From assembly GCA_025350445.1 (NCBI GenBank), contig JANXXV010000407.1, positions 1 to 14,832 of the forward strand: 14,832 bases of DNA, given 5' to 3'. The position numbers and the translations under genes are program-made. The stretch is from Bryobacteraceae bacterium. GTDB lineage: Bacteria; Acidobacteriota; Terriglobia; Bryobacterales; Bryobacteraceae. Numbering within the stretch: position 1 is the stretch's first letter; every line of letters begins with the position of its first letter. This document shows positions 1 to 7,012 of this stretch, in pieces. The notes under the pieces were generated by a model. The model did no database searches, was not told the DNA's origin, and was given only the letters and a program-made list of their open reading frames with translations.

Positions 1-766
1 AGCTTTTAAGCTCGATGGCTCGCTCCAGTTGTTCCGCGGTGTCCAGACTTTCATCCAGGCACACGGGCGTTCGGACGGCACGCTGCAGGACGGCCATGTC
101 TTCCAGTGCATCCTTGGCGAATGGCTGTTCGAACATCATCAGGTCGAATTCGTCCAGCGCGCGGAAGACGTCCAAATGCTTCAGGGAATACGCACCGTTC
201 GCATCTACGAATAGCGGGATGTCCCCGAAGCGCTTTCGGGCTGCCTTCACAATTTCCACGTCGTGCCCTGGTTCAATCTTCAGCTTCACCCGATGATAGC
301 CATCCACAAGATACCGTTCGACGGTGGCCAGCATCTGGTTCAGATCTTCGTACAGGCCGACGGCCAGCCCTGACTTTACTTGCGTCGCGGTGCCACCCAG
401 CATTTCATGCAGAGGCATTTTCTCTTGTTGCGCCGCCAAGTCCCAAAACGCCGTCTCCACGCCGGTCTTGGTAAAGTTACCTGCGGGTAACATGTCCAGC
501 GCCGCATTCCAATGCGCGGGATCATGGAAAGTCTGTCCGATAATGGCCGGTACCACTACGTTGCAGAGTTCTTCCCAGGATTGCGCCGGGGTATCGCCCG
601 AATAAAAGCTTCCCGACATGGGCGAGGATTCTCCGTAACCGGTCAATCCCTCCGAATGCAACTCGACTACAATGCCATCCTTCGATGTAACCGCACCGGA
701 GCTGATGCGAAACGGCTCCACCAGCGGCACCGTAACGTGCGTGATCACCACGCTTTCAATCTTCAT
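1..766 (-). CDS. menC: MenC-type o-succinylbenzoate synthase / N-succinylamino-acid racemase, 3' end off window
   Basis: Enolase-superfamily enzyme. Family members dehydrate SHCHC to o-succinylbenzoate (menaquinone synthesis) and/or racemise N-succinyl or N-acyl amino acids in the cytoplasm. The first 255 residues are present; family members run about 370, so roughly 115 are missing beyond base 1. Visible are the N-terminal capping domain (about 1-120), the KLK catalytic lysine pair (K161, K163), and three metal ligands, D188 (DANGAY), E213 (FEQP) and D238 (CLDES). The second catalytic lysine would lie off the window. The VCLDESLDTAEQ stretch is typical of the OSBS/NSAR branch rather than of mandelate racemases. 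The ATG lies inside the ATGA overlap with the upstream amidohydrolase stop, indicating translational coupling; no clear Shine-Dalgarno is seen. No other men genes are in view and the left-hand neighbours include a D-aminoacylase, so racemase activity is a real alternative to menaquinone synthesis. Confidence 0.85.
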   Translation of the reverse strand, partial: MKIESVVITHVTVPLVEPFRISSGAVTSKDGIVVELHSEGLTGYGESSPMSGSFYSGDTPAQSWEELCNVVVPAIIGQTFHDPAHWNAALDMLPAGNFTKTGVETAFWDLAAQQEKMPLHEMLGGTATQVKSGLAVGLYEDLNQMLATVERYLVDGYHRVKLKIEPGHDVEIVKAARKRFGDIPLFVDANGAYSLKHLDVFRALDEFDLMMFEQPFAKDALEDMAVLQRAVRTPVCLDESLDTAEQLERAIELKS

Positions 767-1680
767 TTCGGTTGGCCTGGGAACTTCCAGATGCGCAGCG
801 CGTTTTCGCCGAGGATCAATCGCCGATCCGAATCCGAATAGAACGCGAGCGCCTTGTCCACGAATTCGAGTTCCTTATCCATTGGCAATTCCCAACGCGG
901 GCGAGGATAGCCAGTGCCCCAGACGATCTGTTTCCCGCCGAATTCTTCGTAAGTCGCCTTGAAAAACGGAATGGTGTCTGTATAGGGAAAGTCTTTGCCC
1001 AGGGAAAGCTCGTAGGGCTCTGACGCGCTCACCCATACTTGCGGAAATCGTTTCAGGCGGAACATTTTCCGGAACTCCGGCCACGGATCGGCTAAGTGCA
1101 GATCCGGTTTACCCAGATGGTCGATCACGATCTTCACCCCGGGGAAGCGTCCAGCCATGTCTTCCAGCATCGGCATCTGATGCGGCAGAATATAGTAGTT
1201 GAAAACGGCGCCCAATTTCTCCGCTTCCCGCCAGAGCGGATAGTGCTCTTTTGAGTTCAGCCAGGTGGACTTCGGGTGGTATATCGGGCTGAAACGCATC
1301 CCTTGAAACCCTCGTTCCGTAATCCAGTAGCGCAGGTTGTCGACAATCTTCGGGTCTTCCGGATTGAGCAGGCCATGCGCGACAAACAGATTGGGGTAGC
1401 GATGCAGCGAGTGATCGATGTACGAATTGTCCCAACCGAAAAACCGTGGATTCACCAGCACCGTGTAGCGCAGCCCGAAATCCTTCATCTGCTGGACCTG
1501 GTTCTCAATAGGCGCCTCTACGGGAACGCGCTTCAGGTCAGGCCGTTCGGGATGATGGAACGGAAACTTGGGATCAAAGGTCCACACCTCAAGATGGGTG
1601 TCGATAATCAAACGGCTTCGTTGCCCTTGCATGAGCCCAGCCGCCGTTTGAGCCAAAAATGTCCGCCGATTTAGAAACAC
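763..1680 (-). CDS. Amidohydrolase_2 (COG3618-like) TIM-barrel protein with altered active site and twin-arginine N-terminus
   Basis: A 305-residue TIM-barrel protein of the amidohydrolase_2 family, which includes lactonases, decarboxylases and other metal-dependent hydrolases. Substrate unknown. The N-terminus carries a twin-arginine-like motif (NRRTFL, residues 4-9) followed by a short hydrophobic stretch, suggesting Tat export. The first-strand motif, normally HxH, reads H29-L-E31 (DTHLEVW). H167 (LPHQMP) and H188 (IDHLGKPD) are kept, but the late-barrel Asp of WG(S/T)DYP is G257 (WGTGYP). The C-terminal GENALRIWKF is typical of the family. The start is GTG at 1680; an in-frame stop lies just upstream and no Shine-Dalgarno is seen. 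M17 (base 1632) is an alternative start that would give a cytoplasmic protein. A weak promoter-like pair, TTGATA (1699-1694) and TCTAAA (1675-1670) with an 18-nt spacer, would favour that shorter form. The stop overlaps the next ATG, so the two genes should be co-translated. Confidence 0.82.
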   Translation of the reverse strand: MFLNRRTFLAQTAAGLMQGQRSRLIIDTHLEVWTFDPKFPFHHPERPDLKRVPVEAPIENQVQQMKDFGLRYTVLVNPRFFGWDNSYIDHSLHRYPNLFVAHGLLNPEDPKIVDNLRYWITERGFQGMRFSPIYHPKSTWLNSKEHYPLWREAEKLGAVFNYYILPHQMPMLEDMAGRFPGVKIVIDHLGKPDLHLADPWPEFRKMFRLKRFPQVWVSASEPYELSLGKDFPYTDTIPFFKATYEEFGGKQIVWGTGYPRPRWELPMDKELEFVDKALAFYSDSDRRLILGENALRIWKFPGQPK

Positions 1681-1702
1681 AATAGATCGAGGGTATCAAA
1701 CT

Positions 1703-1710
1703 GGAGGTGA
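1703..1710 (+). promoter_or_regulatory. Shine-Dalgarno of the triple-RidA gene
   Basis: The sequence ggaggtga is an eight-base match to the 16S anti-Shine-Dalgarno. It ends 9 nt before the ATG at 1720 and supports that start over the in-frame ATG at 1753, which has no such site. It lies in the 39-bp divergent spacer, so the promoter for this gene must sit partly within the 5' end of the divergently transcribed amidohydrolase gene. Confidence 0.75.
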
Positions 1711-1719
1711 ACTTGATAG

Positions 1720-2952
1720 ATGCGCCGCGATTTTGTATCCTCGTCCCTAGCCATGCGATTACTCATCTGTATTCTTGCGTTGTTTCTGCCGGCACCTGCC
1801 GCCGAGAAGAAAGTGTTCGGTCCCAAGGGAGGCCCGTACAGCCCCGGGCTTACGGTGGGAGAATTCCTTTACGTTTCAGGGCAGGGCGCGAAGAAGGCGG
1901 ATGGATCAATAGCGGCGTCGATGGACGATCAACTGCGGCAGTGTTTCGCCAACGTCAAGGCGATTGTGGAGGGCTCCGGATTGACTATGGAGCACGTGGT
2001 GATGGCGCAGGTTTATTTGACCGATGCCAAGAAGGAAGACACGCTGAATGTGGTTTGGAAGGAGTTTTTTCCCACGAATCCGCCGGCCCGTTCGACGATT
2101 GGAGTGGCGGCGCTTCCGGGAACTCCAGTAGAAATGAGTGTGGTGGCGGTGACGGACCTGACAAGAAAAACACGGGTGGCGCCGGCGGGTTATCCCGCCA
2201 CGTCGCCGCTGGCACCCGGGATTCTGGTGGGCGAGAGGTTGTTTCTGTCGGGCTTTCTGGGCCGGGACATAAGGACCGGTACGATACCGGACGATCCCGC
2301 TGCGCAAGTGGAACTATCGATGGACCGCATGCGCCAGACACTGTTGGCGGCGGGTATGGACTACCAGAACCTAGTGTTCGTCAATCCTTACCATACCGAG
2401 AAGATGCCGGCGGGTGTGATGAATAAAGTCTATGCCAGCCATTTTGAATTCGGCAATACACCGGCGCGCGCAACGATTAAGGTGAACGACTTGCCGAACG
2501 GCGCGAGCATTGAATTCAGCGGCATCGCCGTGCGGAACCTGCAACAGAGGCGCGCCGTGCGCCCCAGGAACATGCCGCCCAGCCCAACCGCGAGCCCTTG
2601 CGTCTTCGCCGGTGACACGCTGTATTGTTCCGCGAAATCAGGATTCATTCCAGGGCCGAAGAGTGGAATCTATGCTGCCACGATGGAGCACCAGTTGCGG
2701 CAGACCATGCGCAATCTGCTGGACGGATTGGAAGAGGCGGGGATGGACTTCTCAAACGTAGTGGCGACCAACGTGTACCTGGACAACCTGAGTGACTTCG
2801 CGGCGATGAACCACGTATACACCCAATACTTCGTGGACGGCGTGATGCCGGCGCGCACCACCGTGCAGCAAGCGCCCCCTGGCGAGCGCAAAGCCAATGC
2901 GGAAGGCCGCTGGCCTACGCTGGAACAGATTTCGATTGTTGCGGTGAAGTAG
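1720..2952 (+). CDS. Exported protein of three tandem RidA/YjgF (enamine/imine deaminase) domains
   Basis: RidA proteins hydrolyse reactive enamines and imines, for example 2-aminoacrylate or imino acids from amino-acid oxidation, and usually are about 125-residue subunits forming homotrimers. This 410-residue protein has three such domains in one chain: about 34-148, 157-275 and 288-410. Each keeps the substrate-carboxylate arginine in a PAR(S/A/T)T motif (R124, R250, R379) followed by the family's downstream acidic residue (E138, E265, E402). Domain 1 also has the N-terminal Tyr (GPYSP, Y40) and VSGQ. Domain 3 is the most divergent, with an insertion between the arginine motif and the final strand. 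The N-terminus (MRR... then LLICILALFLPAPAA) is a Sec signal peptide with likely cleavage near residue 28. It is the only plus-strand gene, divergent from the amidohydrolase, and its last 38 bp overlap the end of the second MFS gene. Confidence 0.9.
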   Translation: MRRDFVSSSLAMRLLICILALFLPAPAAEKKVFGPKGGPYSPGLTVGEFLYVSGQGAKKADGSIAASMDDQLRQCFANVKAIVEGSGLTMEHVVMAQVYLTDAKKEDTLNVVWKEFFPTNPPARSTIGVAALPGTPVEMSVVAVTDLTRKTRVAPAGYPATSPLAPGILVGERLFLSGFLGRDIRTGTIPDDPAAQVELSMDRMRQTLLAAGMDYQNLVFVNPYHTEKMPAGVMNKVYASHFEFGNTPARATIKVNDLPNGASIEFSGIAVRNLQQRRAVRPRNMPPSPTASPCVFAGDTLYCSAKSGFIPGPKSGIYAATMEHQLRQTMRNLLDGLEEAGMDFSNVVATNVYLDNLSDFAAMNHVYTQYFVDGVMPARTTVQQAPPGERKANAEGRWPTLEQISIVAVK

Positions 2953-4183
2953 CGGGCAAGTAGCGGGGGCGCACCAGAACGGCGTAGCAGAAAATTCCTG
3001 CGATCAGGAAAATCCAGATGGCCTGCATGGGAGCGGTGTAGCTTCCGGTAGTCTGCTTGAGCCAGCCGCTGAGGATGGGAGCGACAATTCCCGAAAGATT
3101 GGAAGCGCAATTCTGCAGGCCGGAGATACGCCCGATGGCGGCTCCGGGAATCATGGTCTGCGTCAGCGCCCAGAAGTTGGCGGTGGCCAATCCCAAACCG
3201 GCCAAGGAGAAAATGGCGAAAAACAGCGCCACTGTCTGCGACTCCGTCATGCCGCCGATCAACTCAGTGGAGGCAAGAATGAAGCCCATGATGGTGAACC
3301 CCTTGCGCACTTTGACTGCGTCGCTGCCGCGGCGGATCATGCGGTCAGCCGCCCAACCGGAGAGCGTGGCCACAATCGCCATTCCGCCGAAGCTGAACAT
3401 TGTGTAAAGCCCCATGGAGTTCAACGAGAGATGACGATATTCCACAAAATACGCAGGCATCCAGGTGACGCAGAAGAAGAGAAAGTAACTGTAGCAGAAC
3501 GTCCCTAGTAGAATGCCCCACATTACCGGGCTGGCCATCAGTTGCCCAAAGGGGATGGAGGGAGCGGGCGACGCGATGTTCGCGGCAGCTTCCAATTGCC
3601 GGTCGTCGTCTTTCACCAGAAGCAACCACGCGACGAGCCATAGCAAGCCGGCGCCGCCTGCAACCAGAAACATGATTCGCCACCCGAAAGAACCGATCAA
3701 GAGCGCGGTTACCGGTACGCCGATGGCGGGTCCGATCTTTGCGCCTGCGAGATAAATACCAACCGCCAAGCCCCTTTCCTGCTCATGGCAATGGAACCGG
3801 ATCCAGCGCAGACTGGCGGGGCCAACGACAGATTCGCCAGCGCCGAGAAGGAATCGCAGTCCGATGAGCTGGCCGGTGGATTGAACCATTCCAGTCAGCG
3901 CGGAAAATACAGTCCATAGCAGAAAGCCGATTGCATATGGGATTTTCACTCCGTATCGATCCACCACCCAGCCGGCTGGGATTTGCAATAGCGCGTACGT
4001 CCAGAAGAATGCCGAGTTGAGGAACCCGCGCTCGGCATCGGTCGGATGAAAAGCATTGCGGAATTCAGGGAGAGTGAGAACTACCGACAGATTCGCCCGG
4101 TCCACGTAGGCGATCACCATTCCCAAACTGAGCAAGCCGACGACGATCCACTTGCGACGGCGGGCTTGGGCGGAAGGGGACAC
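2915..4183 (-). CDS. MFS transporter, anion:cation symporter (ACS)-like, second of a tandem pair
   Basis: Inner-membrane carrier of 422 residues with the 12-helix MFS layout. The YVDRANLS motif in helix 1 (D28, R29, N31), the helix 2-3 loop GWVVDRYGVK, and the repeated GPAIGVPV...GWRIMF block match the ACS group, which carries organic anions such as hexuronates, galactonate or tartrate. The substrate cannot be read from sequence. A basic N-terminal tail (QARRRKW) precedes helix 1. A hydrophilic central loop lies at about 193-210. The start is GTG at 4183, only 3 nt after the stop of MFS 1, with no strong Shine-Dalgarno, so translation probably depends on coupling. The 3' end overlaps the converging RidA gene by 38 bp. 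It is clearly paralogous to MFS 1, sharing FFWTYALxQIPAG and NFWAxxQ. Confidence 0.88.
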   Translation of the reverse strand: MSPSAQARRRKWIVVGLLSLGMVIAYVDRANLSVVLTLPEFRNAFHPTDAERGFLNSAFFWTYALLQIPAGWVVDRYGVKIPYAIGFLLWTVFSALTGMVQSTGQLIGLRFLLGAGESVVGPASLRWIRFHCHEQERGLAVGIYLAGAKIGPAIGVPVTALLIGSFGWRIMFLVAGGAGLLWLVAWLLLVKDDDRQLEAAANIASPAPSIPFGQLMASPVMWGILLGTFCYSYFLFFCVTWMPAYFVEYRHLSLNSMGLYTMFSFGGMAIVATLSGWAADRMIRRGSDAVKVRKGFTIMGFILASTELIGGMTESQTVALFFAIFSLAGLGLATANFWALTQTMIPGAAIGRISGLQNCASNLSGIVAPILSGWLKQTTGSYTAPMQAIWIFLIAGIFCYAVLVRPRYLPATSPQQSKSVPA

Positions 4184-4186
4184 GCT

Positions 4187-5446
4187 TTACTTGAGCACCG
4201 GAGCTGGTTCCAAATCACCCGCCCAGATCGACTTGAATCGCTCGAGTCCTTTGGCTCCGGCCAGCAGCAAGCAGATCGCGCCCAGCAGAGGACAAACGCC
4301 CGCAATCAAAAGCGCAATGCCGAATTGTTTCTCGGGCCCCAGTATCCAGCCGGTGATGAGCGGAGCCGCGGCCCCTGCCATTTGCGACACTGTATTCAGA
4401 TAGCCGATGGTGCGGCCCACCATGCCCGCCGGCGGGGCGTGCTGTGAGATGGCCCAGAAATTCGAATTGCCGATCCCCGTTGAACAAACGGAGACAAGCA
4501 GGATGGGGAGTACCGCTTCCCGGCCTGGAAATACAAGCAGCAATAAGACCGCTGCGGCTCCGGTGTATCCGGCGGCGGCGAATAGGACCCGCACCCGGAA
4601 GACCGAACCCACACGCTTCACCACGCGGTCCGCGATCACTCCGCCGATAATGTTCAACACCGCCATGATGAACATCGGAATCGATAGCACGCGGCCCATT
4701 TCCAGCGTGGTAAAGCCGCGCGTGGAGGTGAGATAGGTGGGCACCCAAGTCAACAGAAAGAACCAGTAGTACGAAGTGAGGAAGATGCTCGCCGACATGG
4801 CCCAGACTGTTTTATTCCGCACGGTTGCTCTCCACGGCATGTCCGTTAGCTTCGATTCCGGCTGCGGGACGGCAGGCTTCACAGGCACCACCCGGTCCGG
4901 AGGAGCAAGCCATAACCAGAACGGGAGCCATAGCAGCGCGCCTAACCCGGTAATGGCGAACATGGCGCGCCAGCCCAACCGGTCGATCAGCAGAGTTCCC
5001 AGAAGCGTCCCAATCGCAGGCCCGGCATTCTGGCCTGCAATGTAGATGGCAGTGGGGAGCCCTTGTTCCGCCCCGGCAAAATTACGCCGTATGAACGATA
5101 AGCTGGCGATAGGCCCGACGGCTTCCGCCAGACCTAGTACAAGACGGAGACCAAGGACATCGGGTAAGCCGCGGCTCAACGCGATGGCGGCCGAGGCCAG
5201 GGACCAAACCAGGAATGCACCCGCATACACACGCTTGATTCCAATGCGGTCCACAATGAACCCCGCCGGGATTTGAAAAAGGGCGTATGTCCAAAAGAAA
5301 GCGGACAACAGCATGCCCATGGATGATGGCGGGAATTGGAAATCGCGCATGATCGCGGTGGCGGCGATGCCCAGGTTGCCGCGATCGATGTAGCTAATCA
5401 GTATTCCAACGAAGATGAGAGCGACGACGATCCAGCGGCGATTCAT
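4187..5446 (-). CDS. MFS transporter, anion:cation symporter (ACS)-like, first of a tandem pair
   Basis: Inner-membrane carrier of 419 residues with 12 predicted helices. It has YIDRGNLG in helix 1 (D21, R22, N24), GFIVDRIGIKR between helices 2 and 3, the GPAIGTLLG block of helix 5, and a Pro-rich cytoplasmic loop at about 184-205 separating the two six-helix halves. The ATG overlaps the stop of the N-acyl-D-amino-acid deacylase gene (ATGA), so the two are translationally coupled. That makes N-acyl amino acids or related carboxylates a reasonable guess for the substrate, in line with the ACS preference for organic anions; this is inference from context. MFS 2 follows after 3 nt. Confidence 0.9.
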   Translation of the reverse strand: MNRRWIVVALIFVGILISYIDRGNLGIAATAIMRDFQFPPSSMGMLLSAFFWTYALFQIPAGFIVDRIGIKRVYAGAFLVWSLASAAIALSRGLPDVLGLRLVLGLAEAVGPIASLSFIRRNFAGAEQGLPTAIYIAGQNAGPAIGTLLGTLLIDRLGWRAMFAITGLGALLWLPFWLWLAPPDRVVPVKPAVPQPESKLTDMPWRATVRNKTVWAMSASIFLTSYYWFFLLTWVPTYLTSTRGFTTLEMGRVLSIPMFIMAVLNIIGGVIADRVVKRVGSVFRVRVLFAAAGYTGAAAVLLLLVFPGREAVLPILLVSVCSTGIGNSNFWAISQHAPPAGMVGRTIGYLNTVSQMAGAAAPLITGWILGPEKQFGIALLIAGVCPLLGAICLLLAGAKGLERFKSIWAGDLEPAPVLK

Positions 5447-6951
5447 GTTGCACCATCATAAACCGCCTGACCGTCCTTGAACACTTTCACGATGCCCAGC
5501 GGATCCATTGCGGGCGTTTCATATGTAGACCGGCTTGCCACATGCCCGGCATCGAAGACCGTGAGATCCGCGAAGTAATCCTTCTTCAACAGACCGCGCT
5601 CCCGCAGCTTCAATCGTGAGGCCGGCTTTCCGGTTATTTTATGAATCGCTTCCGGCAAAGCGAGCCAGGCTTTTTCGCGGACCACCGTCCCTAACAGCTC
5701 CGGGAACGTGCCGTACAAACGCGGATGGGCCTTGCCCTTCACGTAAAAGCCGTCGCTGATGATGGAGCAGAGCGGATGCGCAATTAACTCGTGCAGATTG
5801 TCTTCGCTCTGATTGAACGAGATTACGTTGACGGCAGCACGCTCTTCCGTCAGCAAATTCAAAACGGCTTCAGCGGGATCGGAGCGCCGTTGCTCCGCGA
5901 TCTCCGCGATGTTCAACCCCACCAGGGTTTGGTTGGCGTCCGTTGCCACAGCCGAGATGGTAATGTCCGTCCACAACTGCGCCCGTAACTGCTCCACTTC
6001 TTCCAGCAATTGCTTTCGAATGCTTGCGTCTATCAGCCGCGCCAGCAGCTTTTCAGTGCCACCGTCCAGCGCCCACTGCGGCAGCCATTGTGTTAAGACC
6101 GTGCTTCCACACTGGTAGGGATAGATGTCGAATTCCACGTCCATGCCCTGCGCGCGTGCTGCTTCAATTTCGTCGAGCGCCGGTTTCTGCAAGCCCCAGT
6201 TGGTGCGGCCCGCTGCCTGCAAATGCGAGATCTGCAGACGGCAACCAGTGGCTCGGGCCAGGTCCAATTGCTCACGCACGGCGTCCACGAGGCCCGACGA
6301 ATAGCTGCGCATGTGGGTGGCGTAGAGCTTCCCCTTTCGGGCCACCACTTTGGTGAGAAGCTCGAGTTCATCCTTCCCCGCGCTCGATCCGGGCGCATAC
6401 ATCAAGCCGGTAGAGAACCCCGGGCAGCCGGCGTCAAGTGCGTCTTCGAGCAAGCCGGACATGCGATCCAGTTCGGCAGCGGAAAGCAAGCCCTGCCGCA
6501 ATCCCGCCACCGCGATGCGCAGGCTGCCGTGCCCAATCAGCGGCGCCACGTGCAGCTTGGTGCAGGTTCTGCCGGCGGCCTCCAGGTACTCCTTGGCCGT
6601 GGCCCAGCCCCAGTCATCGGCGCGACCCAGGATGCCGGCGCCGAACTCGTGCAAGGTACGCGGATCTCCGGATTGGGGAAACGGGGAGAAGCCGCAGTTG
6701 CCCACCACTTCCGTGGTGACTCCCTGCTTTACTTTCTCCATCCGGTCTTCCAGAACCTGCAGGTCGGAATGGCTATGAAGATCGATAAAGCCGGGCGCGA
6801 TCGCGAGGCCGGTGCAATCCAGGGTTTCGCAATCTTGTGGATATGCGGGCAACCCTACATCCACGATGCGATCCCCGTCAATCAGTAAGTTTCCGTGAAC
6901 AGGTGCTTCACCGGAACCATCGAATAGAAGTCCGTTCAGTAACGCGAGCAT
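5443..6951 (-). CDS. N-acyl-D-amino-acid deacylase (D-aminoacylase family amidohydrolase)
   Basis: Cytoplasmic metal-dependent hydrolase of 502 residues, expected to release D-amino acids from N-acyl-D-amino acids; dihydroorotase/N-acyl-D-glutamate deacylase relatives share the fold. Visible: N-terminal beta-sandwich piece (NGLLFDGSG), H59-x-H61 (DLHSHSD), the bridging cysteine C86 (GNCGFSP), H213 (THMRS) and H243 (SHLQ) 30 residues apart as in characterised D-aminoacylases, and the catalytic aspartate D400 (SDG). The C-terminal YFADLTVFD is typical of the amidohydrolase composite domain. The frame stays open upstream to base 7128, but the 59 extra residues are basic, unlike the family and overlap the M15 gene. 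The ATG at 6951 follows a GGAGG and directly begins the family's conserved N-terminus. No signal peptide. The stop overlaps the MFS 1 start. The leader before this gene is strongly structured. Confidence 0.88.
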   Translation of the reverse strand: MLALLNGLLFDGSGEAPVHGNLLIDGDRIVDVGLPAYPQDCETLDCTGLAIAPGFIDLHSHSDLQVLEDRMEKVKQGVTTEVVGNCGFSPFPQSGDPRTLHEFGAGILGRADDWGWATAKEYLEAAGRTCTKLHVAPLIGHGSLRIAVAGLRQGLLSAAELDRMSGLLEDALDAGCPGFSTGLMYAPGSSAGKDELELLTKVVARKGKLYATHMRSYSSGLVDAVREQLDLARATGCRLQISHLQAAGRTNWGLQKPALDEIEAARAQGMDVEFDIYPYQCGSTVLTQWLPQWALDGGTEKLLARLIDASIRKQLLEEVEQLRAQLWTDITISAVATDANQTLVGLNIAEIAEQRRSDPAEAVLNLLTEERAAVNVISFNQSEDNLHELIAHPLCSIISDGFYVKGKAHPRLYGTFPELLGTVVREKAWLALPEAIHKITGKPASRLKLRERGLLKKDYFADLTVFDAGHVASRSTYETPAMDPLGIVKVFKDGQAVYDGAT

Positions 6952-6954
6952 TCG

Positions 6955-6985
6955 CCTCCGCAATCTTATTAGGATACTGCGGAGG
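6955..6985 (-). promoter_or_regulatory. Inverted repeat covering the Shine-Dalgarno of the D-aminoacylase gene
   Basis: On the minus strand CCTCCGCA (6985-6978) is a perfect reverse complement of TGCGGAGG (6962-6955), with a 15-nt A/T-rich loop. The 3' arm contains the GGAGG that lies 3 nt before the ATG at 6951, so folding would hide the ribosome-binding site, with the 5' arm acting as a built-in anti-Shine-Dalgarno. At DNA level the same palindrome could instead be an operator. The symmetry is seen directly; the regulatory role is inferred. Confidence 0.5.
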
Positions 6986-6987
6986 TT

Positions 6988-7012
6988 TAAGCCGGCGCAC
7001 TTTGCCAGCTTA
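6988..7012 (-). terminator. Hairpin at the end of the M15 peptidase gene (possible attenuator; no U-tract)
   Basis: In the minus-strand transcript UAAGCUGGC (7012-7004, starting with the TAA stop) pairs with GCCGGCUUA (6996-6988) across a 7-nt loop: nine pairs including one G-U. It is followed by AAACC, not by a U-run, so it is not a standard intrinsic terminator. It could protect the upstream mRNA from 3' decay or act with the next hairpin, which begins only 2 nt further on. Confidence 0.4.

Noticed and set aside
1..6. AGCTT at the first base, resembling a HindIII cut end
   Set aside because: It lies in frame within the enolase gene (ELKS), so coincidence or a window boundary explains it; no vector sequence is seen.
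1670..1699. Promoter-like pair TTGATA / TCTAAA on the minus strand before the amidohydrolase gene
   Set aside because: The -10 element lies downstream of the GTG start that gives the Tat-like N-terminus, so it would fit only a shorter protein from M17, which has no Shine-Dalgarno. Kept only as an alternative in the gene entry.
6223..6888. Long open frame (221 codons) on the plus strand
   Set aside because: It lies wholly antisense to the D-aminoacylase gene, shows no recognisable domain, and is typical of the spurious frames opposite GC-rich genes.
6964..6991. TTAAAC / TAAGAT as a -35/-10 pair before the D-aminoacylase gene
   Set aside because: The matches are weak and transcription would start in or next to the Shine-Dalgarno. 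The stretch is better explained as part of the hairpin pair.
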